The notes under the pieces: model-generated
Seen by the model: the letters and a program-made list of their open reading frames with translations, nothing else
What the model was told of the DNA's origin: nothing
The model's database searches: none
Made by a program: the position numbers and the translations under genes
NCBI RefSeq assembly: GCF_029360765.1
Contig: NZ_JARKNA010000013.1
Coordinates: 62,001-126,000 of the forward strand
Direction of reading: 5' to 3'
Source: Terrimonas pollutisoli
GTDB lineage: Bacteria; Bacteroidota; Bacteroidia; Chitinophagales; Chitinophagaceae
DNA length: 64,000 bases
In this document: piece after piece, positions 8,099-17,641 of the stretch
Layout of the letters: each line of letters opens with the position of its first letter
How positions within the stretch are numbered: the stretch's first letter is position 1

Positions 8099-10077
8099 TA
8101 TGCTTTTAATTCAATTAATACAGAAGTTCCTTTGCCCGGTTCCGATTGCACATCCAATTTTCCTTTCAGATATTCGATACGGCTTTGAATGTTGCTCCAT
8201 CCAATTCCTCTACCACCCTTTAAAATTACCGGGTCAAATCCTTTTCCATCGTCTTCAACGGTTATAGAAATGTTTCCATCGGTTTTAGTCACCTGTACTA
8301 TAGCTGTTTTTGCAGATGCATGCTTCATTGTATTATTGATCAGCTCCTGCACTATCCGGTAAATGGTGATCGCCGTTGTTTGTTCAATAACCGCATTTTC
8401 CATTCCAATCGACTGGTAAGTTACCCTTAATGCACCTGATTGATTGATATCATTACAAAAATCCTTTAATGCTGTATCCAGTCCAAATTTAACCAGCGCT
8501 TCCGGCATCATATTGTGTGCCACACGCCGCATTTCCTTGATGGAACTGTCCAGCATATCCATGCTGCGTTCAAAAGCCTGATGATTATCAGGCGTCATGA
8601 TAAGGTTTCCTTTCATAGTCTGAAATGAATATTTAATGCCCGACAACATACCTCCCAGTCCATCATGAAGGTCTTTTGCCAGGCGGGTTCGTTCCTGCTC
8701 CTCTCCTTTTAATACAGCTTCTGTTGCTGATAATTGTTTTTCTTTTTCCAATTCATTAATGCGTTGTTGCTGGATCTTTTGCTTTTGTTTGTAGTTGCGA
8801 TAAGAGAGTAAAGAAATGAGGAGCAAAATAACGGCGGAGCCAATGAACACATAATTCAATATTCTTCGCTCCTGCAATTGTGACTTTTGCAATACTATTT
8901 GTTTATCCTTTTTGGCTGACTCATATTTCTGTTCCAGTTCTTTCCCATATTTCCTCGACTCCATACTGAGCACAGAATCATTAACTTCTTTATATTTCTG
9001 AAAATATTCATAAGCTTTTTTATACCGGCCGGTAACCGCATACACATCCGACAGGTATTTGTAACCTTCATCAAGCATTCCATAATAGTTAACCGCTTTG
9101 GCTTCTTCTATGCCCGCCAATAAATATTTTTCAGCTTCACTGTATTTTTTCTGGATAATAGCGATTGCTCCCATTTGCAATTGTGCCTCCGCCTTGCCAT
9201 AACTATAATTGTAACTTTTTGAGACATCATAACTCTTCCTGAAAAAATAAAATGCTGAATCCGGCTGATTTAATTTTTTGAAAACCTGTGCAGCAACCAG
9301 GTAGTAGGAAAGCAGAATGTCAATATTATCTGCATTCTCCGCTTCATTAAAATATATTGTAGAGCTGTCAAGGAATTTTTTGGCTGAGGGATTCTCTTCT
9401 TTCACACTGTATGCATTGGCTAAAATAAAATAAGCCATAAAAAGATTTTGCCTCACACCCTGTTCTTTTGCTGCCGATACTGCTTTATGAGCATATTCAA
9501 TTTGTTTAAGATTTTCTCCCATGTCGCCAAAAAGTGTAGATAGATTGGCATACTTATTAATCAGGCCATTTGACTCCTTAAGTTCTTCCATCAGGGAAAT
9601 ACTTTTTAAATAATATTCTACAGCCTGTTTAAATTCGTTTTGAGCCTTTAATATGCCGGCCTTGTCATTAAAGGCATTCGCTTCCCACAATTTTGATTTT
9701 GGATGATCTGATTTTTCATAATTCGCAATAGCATGATCCAGGCTAACGGTTGCCTGCTCGTAGTTGGCTGCAGTACTGAATAAGACAGATTGATTTTGAT
9801 AGGCACGGCCCAACTGGTAGTACAATTTCTTTTCACTTGCAAATTTTATGGCGTCGCGGTATGCCTGGTATGCTTTGGCGGTGTCAACCGCTTCATAGTC
9901 TATGGCTAAACGCATCATGCTCATGGCCCTGTTGCTGTCAGGCATCTGTTGCTTTAATTCATTCCTGATACTATCAACCAGGTGTTGCTGGGCCTGCAAA
10001 AAGCCTGCGGGCAATAAAAACAAAATATAAACTTGTATTATCCTTCTCATAAAGTAATGTACCTTTTTGCCCGCCAT
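8098..10077 (-). CDS. Tetratricopeptide-repeat sensor histidine kinase (HisKA_3 type)
   Basis: This 659-residue protein has an N-terminal signal or TM segment (VYILFLLPAGFLQAQ). A periplasmic array of about six to seven TPR motifs spans roughly residues 40-380. A membrane segment follows (NYVFIGSAVILLLISLLSY), then a coiled coil, then the kinase module. The phospho-acceptor His is in RLAKDLHDGLGGMLSG. The ATPase boxes are N (VQELINNTMKHA), G1 (VEDDGKGFDP) and G2 (GGRGIGWSNIQSRIEYL). This is the NarX/DesK-like class that pairs with NarL-type regulators. An ATG at 10050 (MRRIIQVY) is an equally good start. The signal is unknown; the periplasmic TPR array suggests a protein or peptide ligand. 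Confidence 0.92.
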   Translation of the reverse strand: MAGKKVHYFMRRIIQVYILFLLPAGFLQAQQHLVDSIRNELKQQMPDSNRAMSMMRLAIDYEAVDTAKAYQAYRDAIKFASEKKLYYQLGRAYQNQSVLFSTAANYEQATVSLDHAIANYEKSDHPKSKLWEANAFNDKAGILKAQNEFKQAVEYYLKSISLMEELKESNGLINKYANLSTLFGDMGENLKQIEYAHKAVSAAKEQGVRQNLFMAYFILANAYSVKEENPSAKKFLDSSTIYFNEAENADNIDILLSYYLVAAQVFKKLNQPDSAFYFFRKSYDVSKSYNYSYGKAEAQLQMGAIAIIQKKYSEAEKYLLAGIEEAKAVNYYGMLDEGYKYLSDVYAVTGRYKKAYEYFQKYKEVNDSVLSMESRKYGKELEQKYESAKKDKQIVLQKSQLQERRILNYVFIGSAVILLLISLLSYRNYKQKQKIQQQRINELEKEKQLSATEAVLKGEEQERTRLAKDLHDGLGGMLSGIKYSFQTMKGNLIMTPDNHQAFERSMDMLDSSIKEMRRVAHNMMPEALVKFGLDTALKDFCNDINQSGALRVTYQSIGMENAVIEQTTAITIYRIVQELINNTMKHASAKTAIVQVTKTDGNISITVEDDGKGFDPVILKGGRGIGWSNIQSRIEYLKGKLDVQSEPGKGTSVLIELKA

Positions 10078-10148
10078 ATTACAAATAAACTATTAAGCAT
10101 TGTAGTTATGCCTCCTCTTTTTCCATGATTTTTTGACTTTCCGAAAAT

Positions 10149-10180
10149 ATCCCGTTTTTACAGGATTGATAGTTTTTGAT
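10149..10180 (+). promoter_or_regulatory. Hairpin-plus-TTTTTG element in the kinase/exported-block divergent region
   Basis: The sequence ATCCCGTTTTTACAGGAT (10149-10166) is followed by TAGTTTTTGATGGT (10170-10183), which resembles the TAnnTTTG -7 box with one extra T. An almost identical pair (CCTGTTTTTACAGGAT, then TGTTTGGATGGT) lies the same distance before the second gene of the block (76 and 78 bp from motif start to ATG). It is a candidate response-regulator site with a promoter. Confidence 0.5.
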
Positions 10181-10226
10181 GGTTGTCGTTTGTTTGTGTA
10201 GATTCTAAATCATCAAAACCGTTTAC

Positions 10227-11198
10227 ATGAAACAGCTAATTCTTTTTCTTCTTTTCCTGGCAGGTTACGTTTTACAAGTATCAGCACAGGATAAAACCGA
10301 TCTCAATCAGGTAACAAAAGAGCAGATCAGTAAACTAAATGAAATAGTAAAACCTGTTAAAGAAACGATTGACAAACTTTTGGATGAAGACCAAACAGGC
10401 ACTTACGAACAGTACAAGAAAGAAGTTGACCTGTTGAGAAAAGTAAAAAATACAGAAGGGAGAGCTGGCCTTACCCAAAAAATACTGTCAGGATACCAGG
10501 AGTTTTTTGATAAGATATGGGAGAAGGCCGATGTAGATGAAAAAGATTATCAAATCAAGATCAGGTCTATATTTTCTCCAGGTATGGCGGAGCTTATACA
10601 TTTTGATCCTTACCTGGGATTTACTATAATTACCAGTACAAATCCAGAGCCCAGCCCGCCGCCGCCTGCACCCGACCCCCGTGCGGATATTTGCATTAAT
10701 GATGTATGTGCCAAAGCATCCGGCGAAGTAAGTGGCAACTCTTATTTAGTCAGTGGTGGTGGCGGCAGCTATGGAAATTGTTTTGTAAGAGCAAACGCCT
10801 GGGGCGCAGTTGCATCCTTTAGCGAAATCAGCAGCGGTTTAAAAAACAATATCGCTATTCCCGGTGCAATACCGCTGGATAATCGCCGGCTGGCAGTCAC
10901 ATTTGATTATGATGTAAAACTGCAAGCCACAGCATTTGCAGTGCTTGGTGCAAGTATGGCGAGTGCATCGGTTAGTGAATATTCGTCTCGGGAATATATG
11001 ATGGTTTTTTCACCCATCCTTTTCGCCAATTCCAAGCAACTTCAAAAAACCGTTCATAGTAGTTATATCGTAGAAAAAAATCAGGTCAGTTCCAGTAAGA
11101 TTTCAGCCGGATCAACGGTTTTTAATGCAGTTATCAGCGGAAGCTGGGGCAATGCAGAAGCAAGCAATATCCGGTGGACTGTTTGTGAAACGAAATAA
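10227..11198 (+). CDS. Exported protein of unknown function, first gene of the secreted block
   Basis: This 323-residue protein starts with a clear Sec signal peptide (MKQLILFLLFLAGYVLQVSA/QD). An alpha-helical charged region (about 22-120) leads to a proline linker (EPSPPPPAPDPRAD, about 143-156). The C-terminal part is Gly/Ser/Ala-rich and predicted beta (VSGGGGSYGNCFVRANAWGA, ending with RWTVCETK), with four cysteines. I do not recognise the family. The gene is divergent from the two-component system and carries a hairpin/promoter-like element 76 bp upstream. It probably acts in the periplasm or at the surface. Confidence 0.8.
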   Translation: MKQLILFLLFLAGYVLQVSAQDKTDLNQVTKEQISKLNEIVKPVKETIDKLLDEDQTGTYEQYKKEVDLLRKVKNTEGRAGLTQKILSGYQEFFDKIWEKADVDEKDYQIKIRSIFSPGMAELIHFDPYLGFTIITSTNPEPSPPPPAPDPRADICINDVCAKASGEVSGNSYLVSGGGGSYGNCFVRANAWGAVASFSEISSGLKNNIAIPGAIPLDNRRLAVTFDYDVKLQATAFAVLGASMASASVSEYSSREYMMVFSPILFANSKQLQKTVHSSYIVEKNQVSSSKISAGSTVFNAVISGSWGNAEASNIRWTVCETK

Positions 11199-11240
11199 TT
11201 CCTGTTTTTACAGGATGGACAAGCATTGTTTGGATGGTCA
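11199..11240 (+). promoter_or_regulatory. Second copy of the hairpin/promoter-like element
   Basis: TCCTGTTTTTACAGGA (11200-11215) is a perfect 6-bp dyad around TTTT. The downstream TTGTTTGGATGGTCATC matches the spacing and content of the element before the first gene of the block. It begins directly after the stop codon at 11198, so it may also serve as a weak terminator. Confidence 0.5.
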
Positions 11241-11278
11241 TCTTTACATCATCATTAATACTCTTTTAACACATCACC

Positions 11279-11947
11279 ATGAAAAAATTATTACTTCTTT
11301 CGACATTGATAGTCTTTACAATTACGGCAGCACAAGCACAAATAAGAACTAAGGTTGAGAAGAACAGGCTACAAGCTCCGTCAAAGATTGTTGAGCCTGT
11401 GTCAACTGAACCCAAGGCAGTTCCGCCACCACCACCTCCCGCAACAACTAATAAAACCTCCGGTACCGCCAATACAAGTACGCCGGTATATATCCTATCG
11501 TCAGCAAGAGTAAGTATCAGAACAGGAAGTGATAATAAGGAATTTCCATCTGCTGTTTGGGTAGCATTGGCGGCCAAAAGCGCACCAGCAGAATGGAGAA
11601 CCTATGTTCAGCAAAACCTGGGCAATGAAATGAGAATAAACTCAGAAACAGAGTTTGGCCTGGGGCTGGAGGCACAACCGATCTCATTGGAAACATTCCA
11701 GAAATCGGGATTGGTGTTAAGGATACAATATAGCCCTAATATAATCTTTGATGCATGGAAAATAGAATCCGTTAGTTTGACCCTGGAATTCAAGGACCAA
11801 AATGGAAACCAGCATCCATCACTTGGTAGAAAAACAATCGTATTCAGTAATGCATATGGTTTTCTGAATAATGATTTCCGGTATATGAAATGTTTTGCAG
11901 ATGAATCTTTTTCGCCTCTTACTGCTGTTATCTCAAAAGAATATTAA
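11279..11947 (+). CDS. Exported protein of unknown function with proline-rich linker
   Basis: This 222-residue protein has a Sec signal peptide (MKKLLLLSTLIVFTITAAQA/QI). A low-complexity linker containing AVPPPPPPATTNKTSGTAN (about 46-65) follows, then a beta-rich domain of about 150 residues (VYILSSARVSIRTGSDNKEF, SVSLTLEFKDQNGNQHP). The domain layout, in which a hydrophilic start is joined to a beta domain by a Pro linker, resembles the gene before it, though I see no sequence similarity beyond that. The function is unknown. The shared upstream hairpin motif suggests joint control with 10227-11198. Confidence 0.78.
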   Translation: MKKLLLLSTLIVFTITAAQAQIRTKVEKNRLQAPSKIVEPVSTEPKAVPPPPPPATTNKTSGTANTSTPVYILSSARVSIRTGSDNKEFPSAVWVALAAKSAPAEWRTYVQQNLGNEMRINSETEFGLGLEAQPISLETFQKSGLVLRIQYSPNIIFDAWKIESVSLTLEFKDQNGNQHPSLGRKTIVFSNAYGFLNNDFRYMKCFADESFSPLTAVISKEY

Positions 11948-11956
11948 AATAGTAAA

Positions 11957-12448
11957 GTGAAAAAGCTTTTTTTAATACCGCTTGCCATGTTTGCGACAAT
12001 AAATGTTTTTGCGCAAACCGACAGCTTTGATGTATTCACTTATCAGCCGCCTGAATTTTTTGCCAAAAGCGTATTATCATCAGAAGTACATTTTAATATG
12101 ACGAATAAAGATGGCAGCTTTTGTACGATTATCCTGTACAAAAGCCGGCCCGCCAAAAAAGATGTAATGCAAGATGTAACCACCCAGTGGAATGAACAGG
12201 TGGTAAAGCGATTAAGTAAAGCAGATAAAAAACCAAGCAGGGTTTACACACAGCAAATGTGGGATGGCTGGGCTTCTACGATTGCCATTGGTAATTTTTA
12301 TCAAAACAAAAAGAAATGCGTGGTGATGCTGTCTTCCTTCAGAAAGAACCAAACATCGGTCTGCGCAGTATTTATGTTCAGCGATAAAATATTTAAAGGA
12401 CCGGTAGAAAGTTTCTCCAAAAACCTTCACTTAATAAATCAACAATGA
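11957..12448 (+). CDS. Exported protein of unknown function, paralogous to the N-terminal domain of the 17642 gene product
   Basis: The 163-residue protein starts with GTG at 11957 and a Sec signal peptide (MKKLFLIPLAMFATINVFA/QT). Its mature part matches residues 20-165 of the 461-residue protein at 17642-19027: FDVFTYQPPEFFAK with FGITTFTPPKGWKK, CTIILYKSRPAKKD with CLITLYKAVPGTTN, and both end with a KS/IS helix. It lies 9 bp after the previous gene, and its stop overlaps the next ATG by four bases (ATGA), so it is in an operon with both. The function is unknown. Confidence 0.78.
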   Translation: MKKLFLIPLAMFATINVFAQTDSFDVFTYQPPEFFAKSVLSSEVHFNMTNKDGSFCTIILYKSRPAKKDVMQDVTTQWNEQVVKRLSKADKKPSRVYTQQMWDGWASTIAIGNFYQNKKKCVVMLSSFRKNQTSVCAVFMFSDKIFKGPVESFSKNLHLINQQ

Positions 12449-14604
12449 AAAAACAACTACTGTTTACTTTCTTCTTACTCATATTGGCATGTATAACTTT
12501 TGCACAGCCCAAACAAAAGCCGGCTGCAAGGCAGGATAAAACCCCTACTCAAAAAGAAATGGCGGACATGATGAAAGAAATGCAGGCTGCAATGGACGAA
12601 ATGAGCCCGGAAGATAAAAAGATGATGGATAGTATGGGTATTAAAAAGCCTGACACAAAAAGCATTCAAAAAAGTATGTCGGGCATCACCGATGCACAAC
12701 TCCAAAAAGCTTTTGAAGATGAGAACAGGATCGTTCCTATGCGGGATGCAGCAAGAATTGCAGCCATACCCAAAGGAGTAAATGCCAGCCGCATGGGAGC
12801 CTATATCGCTTCTATACAAAGCAAAGCGGAAGCCCTGGTAAAACCGGAATTAAAAAAAATGGGCGACAAAATTTACAGCTACATCAAATCAATTAGCAAG
12901 AATAGCACAGAAGCAGGTAATATGGCCACAGGTTTATGGATAGCCGGCAAACCCGAATTAGCATTCTACACTTTGGGTAAAATTTGTATTAACGATGCGG
13001 TTAATACTGATAACCTCAGCAATTATGCTTCCATGCTTTCCATGCTCGACGTTCAGAACCTGGCCATTCCTATTCTTAATAACCTCAATGTAAAATTTCC
13101 GAAAAACAGTACGCTGCTCAACAACCTGGGGCAGGCATGGTTCGGCCTGGGAGAAATAAATAAGGCTGAAAAATATTTAGACAGCGCAATTCGGATATAC
13201 GCTTACCATCCGCAGGCTAATTATACAAAATCATTTATTGAAGAAAGTAAAGGCAATATCCCAAAAGCAATTGAAGCTGCTAAAAAAAGTATCCGCAAAG
13301 CATACAGTACGGAAAAAGAAAACAAGTTGAAAAAACTAGGGTATACCTTGAAACCTGATGACATTGACTGGGACCTTCCAATGCCGCAAGACGCATTGGG
13401 TTTAGGAAAATTCAATTGGCCTGAATATCCTTTGGATGTTGAACAAAATAAATTGTTGGAAAAAGAATGGAAAGATTTTAAAAATGAATGCCAGCAGAAA
13501 ATTAATGAACTGAAAATAAAGCAAACAAGATTAGAGCAGGAATATTTAACCCAATCCACTTTACGTACACAGCATATTCTTCAGGCAGGTCCAAAAGGCC
13601 AATATGTACAAATGATGCCTGTTTACGCAGCTAAAGCCATAAAGAAATTGGGCCCTGGTGTAAATGATGTAAATGGAAATGTGTCGTTTGTATTTGCAAA
13701 AGAATTAGGAGCGGTGACAAAAGCATTGCTTGCTGTTGGCGGATATGAAAAGATACTCAATGAAAAGCAACTATTATTGGATAAAAAATATGAAGACCAG
13801 GTTGGTGAAGGCAAACCCAACCCCTTTGAAGCAATATGTAAAGATGAAAATGCTATCCGTACTGAATTTTTATTAGCGGCCAATGGAGAATTACAAAGCA
13901 CCTACAGAAGCTATTTTAATTATGTACGCCGCAGAACCAGCGATCTATTGTATTATTACCAATACACAATGTGGCCCGAACAGTTTGAACTGGCCAAAGT
14001 GAATGCACAAATTGCCTGGCTCACACAAATAAAAGACCAGCGGGTATTTTTTAAAGATAAAAGCAGTTGGTGCACATCAGTACCGAAAACAAAAAAACCG
14101 GGCACATTACAAAAATTTGATGACGTGGCCTGCCAGTATAACTCTACCATGGATTTAAAAATAATTAAGTTTACGAACAACTGCAGCCGCATGACCAGTG
14201 AGTTTGATTTTATGTTTCTAAACTATGTTAGAAAAGATGATTTTGAACGGGCAGAAGGCGATACCTATATCAGCAGCACTTTCAAAATAAGTGCCGAAGC
14301 AGGGAAGGATTTGAAGGCAGGCCCATTAAAAGTGGAAGCAAAAGTTGGTGCCGGGGTTGAACTTGAATTTGGACGTGGAGGCCTGGAGGATGTGACACTC
14401 ATTGGTGAAGCTAAGGTGGGGGCAGGTACGGGCATATTCGATGAGGACGAAAAGTCAGGCTCACCCGGAATTGGTATAGCGGGGAAAGATGCTTTCCCAA
14501 CAACTGTGGAAGCTGGTGTCGAAGGCCGCATCAGCATCATTACCGGAAAGGGATCTGTGTCGGGAACCGGTGTATTGAAGGACATTAAAATGGCAGAATG
14601 GTAA
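12445..14604 (+). CDS. Large exported TPR protein of unknown function
   Basis: This 719-residue protein has a signal peptide (FFLLILACITFA/QP). A striking Met/Lys/Asp/Glu-rich helical segment follows (residues 36-66, MADMMKEMQAAMDEMSPEDK). TPR-like repeats lie at about 190-290 (LLNNLGQAWFGLGEINKAEK, HPQANYTKSFIEESKGNIPK). A coiled stretch lies at about 340-370, and the C-terminal region (about 610-719) is Gly/Val-rich and beta-like with repeats of the type VEAKVGAG and GEAKVGAG. I do not recognise the family. A role as a scaffold for other products of the block is possible but is inference from the TPRs. It is translationally coupled to the gene upstream. Confidence 0.78.
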   Translation: MKKQLLFTFFLLILACITFAQPKQKPAARQDKTPTQKEMADMMKEMQAAMDEMSPEDKKMMDSMGIKKPDTKSIQKSMSGITDAQLQKAFEDENRIVPMRDAARIAAIPKGVNASRMGAYIASIQSKAEALVKPELKKMGDKIYSYIKSISKNSTEAGNMATGLWIAGKPELAFYTLGKICINDAVNTDNLSNYASMLSMLDVQNLAIPILNNLNVKFPKNSTLLNNLGQAWFGLGEINKAEKYLDSAIRIYAYHPQANYTKSFIEESKGNIPKAIEAAKKSIRKAYSTEKENKLKKLGYTLKPDDIDWDLPMPQDALGLGKFNWPEYPLDVEQNKLLEKEWKDFKNECQQKINELKIKQTRLEQEYLTQSTLRTQHILQAGPKGQYVQMMPVYAAKAIKKLGPGVNDVNGNVSFVFAKELGAVTKALLAVGGYEKILNEKQLLLDKKYEDQVGEGKPNPFEAICKDENAIRTEFLLAANGELQSTYRSYFNYVRRRTSDLLYYYQYTMWPEQFELAKVNAQIAWLTQIKDQRVFFKDKSSWCTSVPKTKKPGTLQKFDDVACQYNSTMDLKIIKFTNNCSRMTSEFDFMFLNYVRKDDFERAEGDTYISSTFKISAEAGKDLKAGPLKVEAKVGAGVELEFGRGGLEDVTLIGEAKVGAGTGIFDEDEKSGSPGIGIAGKDAFPTTVEAGVEGRISIITGKGSVSGTGVLKDIKMAEW

Positions 14605-14673
14605 AAGCTATTTTTCAATACAGTATAAGTGCCTTGGGCAAATTTTCAGGACGGAAAATCTAAACTATAAAAA

Positions 14674-15657
14674 ATGAAATACTCTCTTATAATTGCAGCA
14701 ATATTTATTTCCTTACAAACTTTTTCGCAGGATTGCACCAAAGAATTGCTGAAGCAAAAACCCGGCACATGGAAAGCAGGACCAAAAGGTTCTATTGCGA
14801 ATGTGAGTGCTGCCGATTTAGCAAAAGAAAAAGCAGCAGTAGGTGCCATTCACAAAATGGTTTCTGCAAATTTTAAACCAACCGGATGCCAGATCTCTTA
14901 CAGCACTGTGTATGGAAAGTATTTGAATGCGGGCCAAAACTGGGTTGCAGATCCCTATCATTATTCAATGTATGTTCTAAGATATATATGCGACCAACAG
15001 AGTACAGATAAATCAAAATATTACGTTGATGTTTCTACTCCAACAACAGTTACTATAACAGCCAATGTAATTTTTTCATTAAATAATCTGTATGCGGCGA
15101 CTATTCCTGCGGATGATTCCAGGGGTTATTTAAAGCTGAAACAACGCCCGGAAAGAAAAGAGGGCTATTATTTTATGGGTGAAGAAGTGGTGGGTGATAG
15201 TCACCTGGAAAATAAAATAAAAGAATACCGATGGCTGATCACCTATAATGACACACTACCTTTTTTGTACGTAAGCCGTAAAGAATATTTATTGATACAG
15301 AAAAAAAGACTGGAACAAACTATAAAAGATGAAGGTGCACATGACTTTAATAATAAATGCATGAGCAACATTAATGAAGAACTAAAGAAACCGGAAGCCG
15401 AATTAATAAAGCCTGCTATTTGTCCATGGAACGATGAACAACGGTTTACAGGTTTTGTAGAAGAAGGCACCCGCGGTTCCTTTATTGCTGTAAAACCTAA
15501 TCCTGCATACTATCGAAAAAAATTGCCGAAGTCATCTCCGCAGTTTTTTTCCGTTGTATATAAAATAGCACACGGCGATCCTGTCTTTGAAGAGAATATT
15601 GCAGCAATAAAAAAAGCTGTTGATTTTGCGGCACTGAAAAATATGTTGGGTAAATAA
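14674..15657 (+). CDS. Exported protein of unknown function (paralogue of the next gene)
   Basis: This 327-residue protein has a signal peptide (MKYSLIIAAIFISLQTFS/QD) and the early motif KPGTWKAGPKGSIANVSAAD, which I recall from uncharacterised Chitinophagales proteins. Its second half aligns with the middle of the following gene: TLPFLYVSRKEYLLIQKKRL with KLPFEEITIGEFFSQAEKQL, then a charged helix. Both then have an FVEEGT / FEQGEE turn, a KP/KI-N strand segment and a domain end rich in aromatic residues. The function is unknown. The following gene begins 28 bp later. Confidence 0.77.
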   Translation: MKYSLIIAAIFISLQTFSQDCTKELLKQKPGTWKAGPKGSIANVSAADLAKEKAAVGAIHKMVSANFKPTGCQISYSTVYGKYLNAGQNWVADPYHYSMYVLRYICDQQSTDKSKYYVDVSTPTTVTITANVIFSLNNLYAATIPADDSRGYLKLKQRPERKEGYYFMGEEVVGDSHLENKIKEYRWLITYNDTLPFLYVSRKEYLLIQKKRLEQTIKDEGAHDFNNKCMSNINEELKKPEAELIKPAICPWNDEQRFTGFVEEGTRGSFIAVKPNPAYYRKKLPKSSPQFFSVVYKIAHGDPVFEENIAAIKKAVDFAALKNMLGK

Positions 15658-15684
15658 GATCCGGAATGAATTAATTATTATAAA

Positions 15685-17553
15685 ATGAAAAAACTAATTC
15701 TTCTTATAAGTGTAGCCATTGCTACCTGTGCACAGGCACAGCCAATATACGTTGATCGGATTGGCTTCAAACTTGAAAGCATTGCCCATTTGGACATTAG
15801 CTGGATGAAAATAGCGACATATACAAAGGGACCAATGGCAAAACAGCTTGGTCACCGGAGTTATAGCGCCAAACAAATTGGCTATAGCCAGCAGTTCGTT
15901 ACCTGGATGCAGCAATCCTATACGCCCAAAGGATGCCTTGGCGATGCTGGCTACTATCAAAATGCCATGCCCAAACACAGCAGTACCAACAGCAGCTATG
16001 GAAACATCATTAACACACATTTAGATGCACTGCCACACTTGTATGGCGCCTTCGCTAAAGTGTATATGTTTTTAAAAAAAGATGCCAATGGAAAATTTGT
16101 TCCCCAAAACAACTATGCCGATTACTGGCACATTGAAGCCAATCAACTGCAATATATCAGCGTACCTGTCTCTTTTATTTCTACACCGGAGCAGTATTAT
16201 TTTACAATGCCGCATTATCACAAAGATGCAAAGAGAGATTTTGCAGACGATAAAGCAGCCAGCCAGTTATCAGGTTTCGACTCCCACAAAAACTTACAAG
16301 CCTATCCTCATTTTTATATTCCGCCAAAAATTATTGGCGACGATGCACAGTATGTGGTAGTGATGACAAAGGACAACAAATTGCCATTTGAAGAAATAAC
16401 CATTGGCGAGTTTTTTTCACAGGCAGAAAAACAATTGCTCTTTTGGCAAAAAGCAGAAAACAGGTCAGCAGACTTAATGGCCAAAGCACAGAAAAACCTT
16501 GCCCGTTTAAAAGAAAAATATAAAAACAGGTGGAATGATGTAGCGGAATTAAGATCTCCTTATGGGCAAATTGGTTTTTATGACTTTGTAAATGCAAGTG
16601 AGGACCACAGCGATATGTTTGAGCAGGGTGAAGAAAGCACAACCTTTCCCATTTTGAAAATAAATAAAAAAACATTGGACTTATGCAAGACCGATCAACC
16701 GCAATGGCTGGTAATAAGGTGGGACAATGGAATGCCCAATCACGAATACTCCATTCACAGGCATGAATCCATTCTTAACAATTTCAATTTCGACTATGTG
16801 TATCAATATTTTTTTGGTACTAATAAAGTGATCGAACCCTACAAACCACTTCGTTTGCCCGGCTACAAAGAATCCATTACAATAGAAAAAGCATCCGACA
16901 AAACAATAAAAGCAGGAGCTGATAAAAACGTTATTTTCTTTGAAGATTTTTCTACGAGCTCCATTGGTAAGCCTGCCAACAACTGGGATGGCTCTTTGGT
17001 TAAAGGAAGAAAAGCAACTGTTACACAATTAGACGGCAACAATGATAAATGGCTTGAAATTCACGGGAATGAAAAAGTGCGTCCCAAAAATATTCAAATT
17101 CCATTGCCTCAAAATTTCACCCTGAGTTATGAGCTGGTGGCATCACAAAATTTTACATGGGGTGCCAAAGGTTTAACAATGCAACTATCAAAAGAAACAT
17201 CACCCGGCAATGCAGAATCCTATCTAAAACTTAAGCTACGGCCTGGATTTGATGGCCGTGATGGAGAGGCAGAACTTGAAACAAAATTTCCTTTTCCCCC
17301 AGGTTATTCAAACGGCACCAAATGGTATAAGGCCAATGGGTTTTCCAATAATAAAAAAGCAAACCTCATTACTGTTACTATTAAAAAAATAGATGAAAAG
17401 CTCCAGGTGTTTATTGATAAAAATAAGATAGCGGAATACGAAAAAGCAATACCTGCAGCTCACTTGTTTAATGCCCTGTCGTTTGATTGTAGCGGTAATT
17501 CTGGAGAGAATGATAAATTTTATATCAGCAATGTTAAAATAACGAAGGATTGA
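15685..17553 (+). CDS. Exported protein of unknown function with C-terminal concanavalin-like domain
   Basis: This 622-residue protein has a signal peptide (MKKLILLISVAIATCAQA/QP). The N-terminal part (about 20-400) is related to the previous gene product: both have an LPF-E/Y-x(3)-GEFF-like helix followed by a charged helix and a beta segment. The last 200 residues (about 415-622) read as a laminin-G/concanavalin-type jelly roll: NVIFFEDFSTSSIG, NWDGSLVKG, LSYELVASQNF, NLITVTIKKIDEKLQVFIDK and FYISNVKITKD. Such domains usually bind glycans or proteins. The function is otherwise unknown. A terminator follows at 17564-17587. Confidence 0.78.
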   Translation: MKKLILLISVAIATCAQAQPIYVDRIGFKLESIAHLDISWMKIATYTKGPMAKQLGHRSYSAKQIGYSQQFVTWMQQSYTPKGCLGDAGYYQNAMPKHSSTNSSYGNIINTHLDALPHLYGAFAKVYMFLKKDANGKFVPQNNYADYWHIEANQLQYISVPVSFISTPEQYYFTMPHYHKDAKRDFADDKAASQLSGFDSHKNLQAYPHFYIPPKIIGDDAQYVVVMTKDNKLPFEEITIGEFFSQAEKQLLFWQKAENRSADLMAKAQKNLARLKEKYKNRWNDVAELRSPYGQIGFYDFVNASEDHSDMFEQGEESTTFPILKINKKTLDLCKTDQPQWLVIRWDNGMPNHEYSIHRHESILNNFNFDYVYQYFFGTNKVIEPYKPLRLPGYKESITIEKASDKTIKAGADKNVIFFEDFSTSSIGKPANNWDGSLVKGRKATVTQLDGNNDKWLEIHGNEKVRPKNIQIPLPQNFTLSYELVASQNFTWGAKGLTMQLSKETSPGNAESYLKLKLRPGFDGRDGEAELETKFPFPPGYSNGTKWYKANGFSNNKKANLITVTIKKIDEKLQVFIDKNKIAEYEKAIPAAHLFNALSFDCSGNSGENDKFYISNVKITKD

Positions 17554-17563
17554 TTCGTAACAG

Positions 17564-17587
17564 AGAGGGAAAGAAAATCCCTCTTTT
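17564..17587 (+). terminator. Rho-independent terminator after the 15685-17553 gene
   Basis: AGAGGGA (17564-17570) pairs with TCCCTCT (17578-17584) over 7 bp around AAGAAAA, and TTT follows. It lies 11 bp after the stop codon. The 3' arm runs into CTTTTACAGGAG, which resembles the hairpin motif seen before 10227 and 11279, so the two readings overlap. Confidence 0.65.
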
Positions 17588-17641
17588 ACAGGAGATAAAA
17601 CTGTTGAAAACAGAAATATTTTTGATTCAGAAAAACTAGTT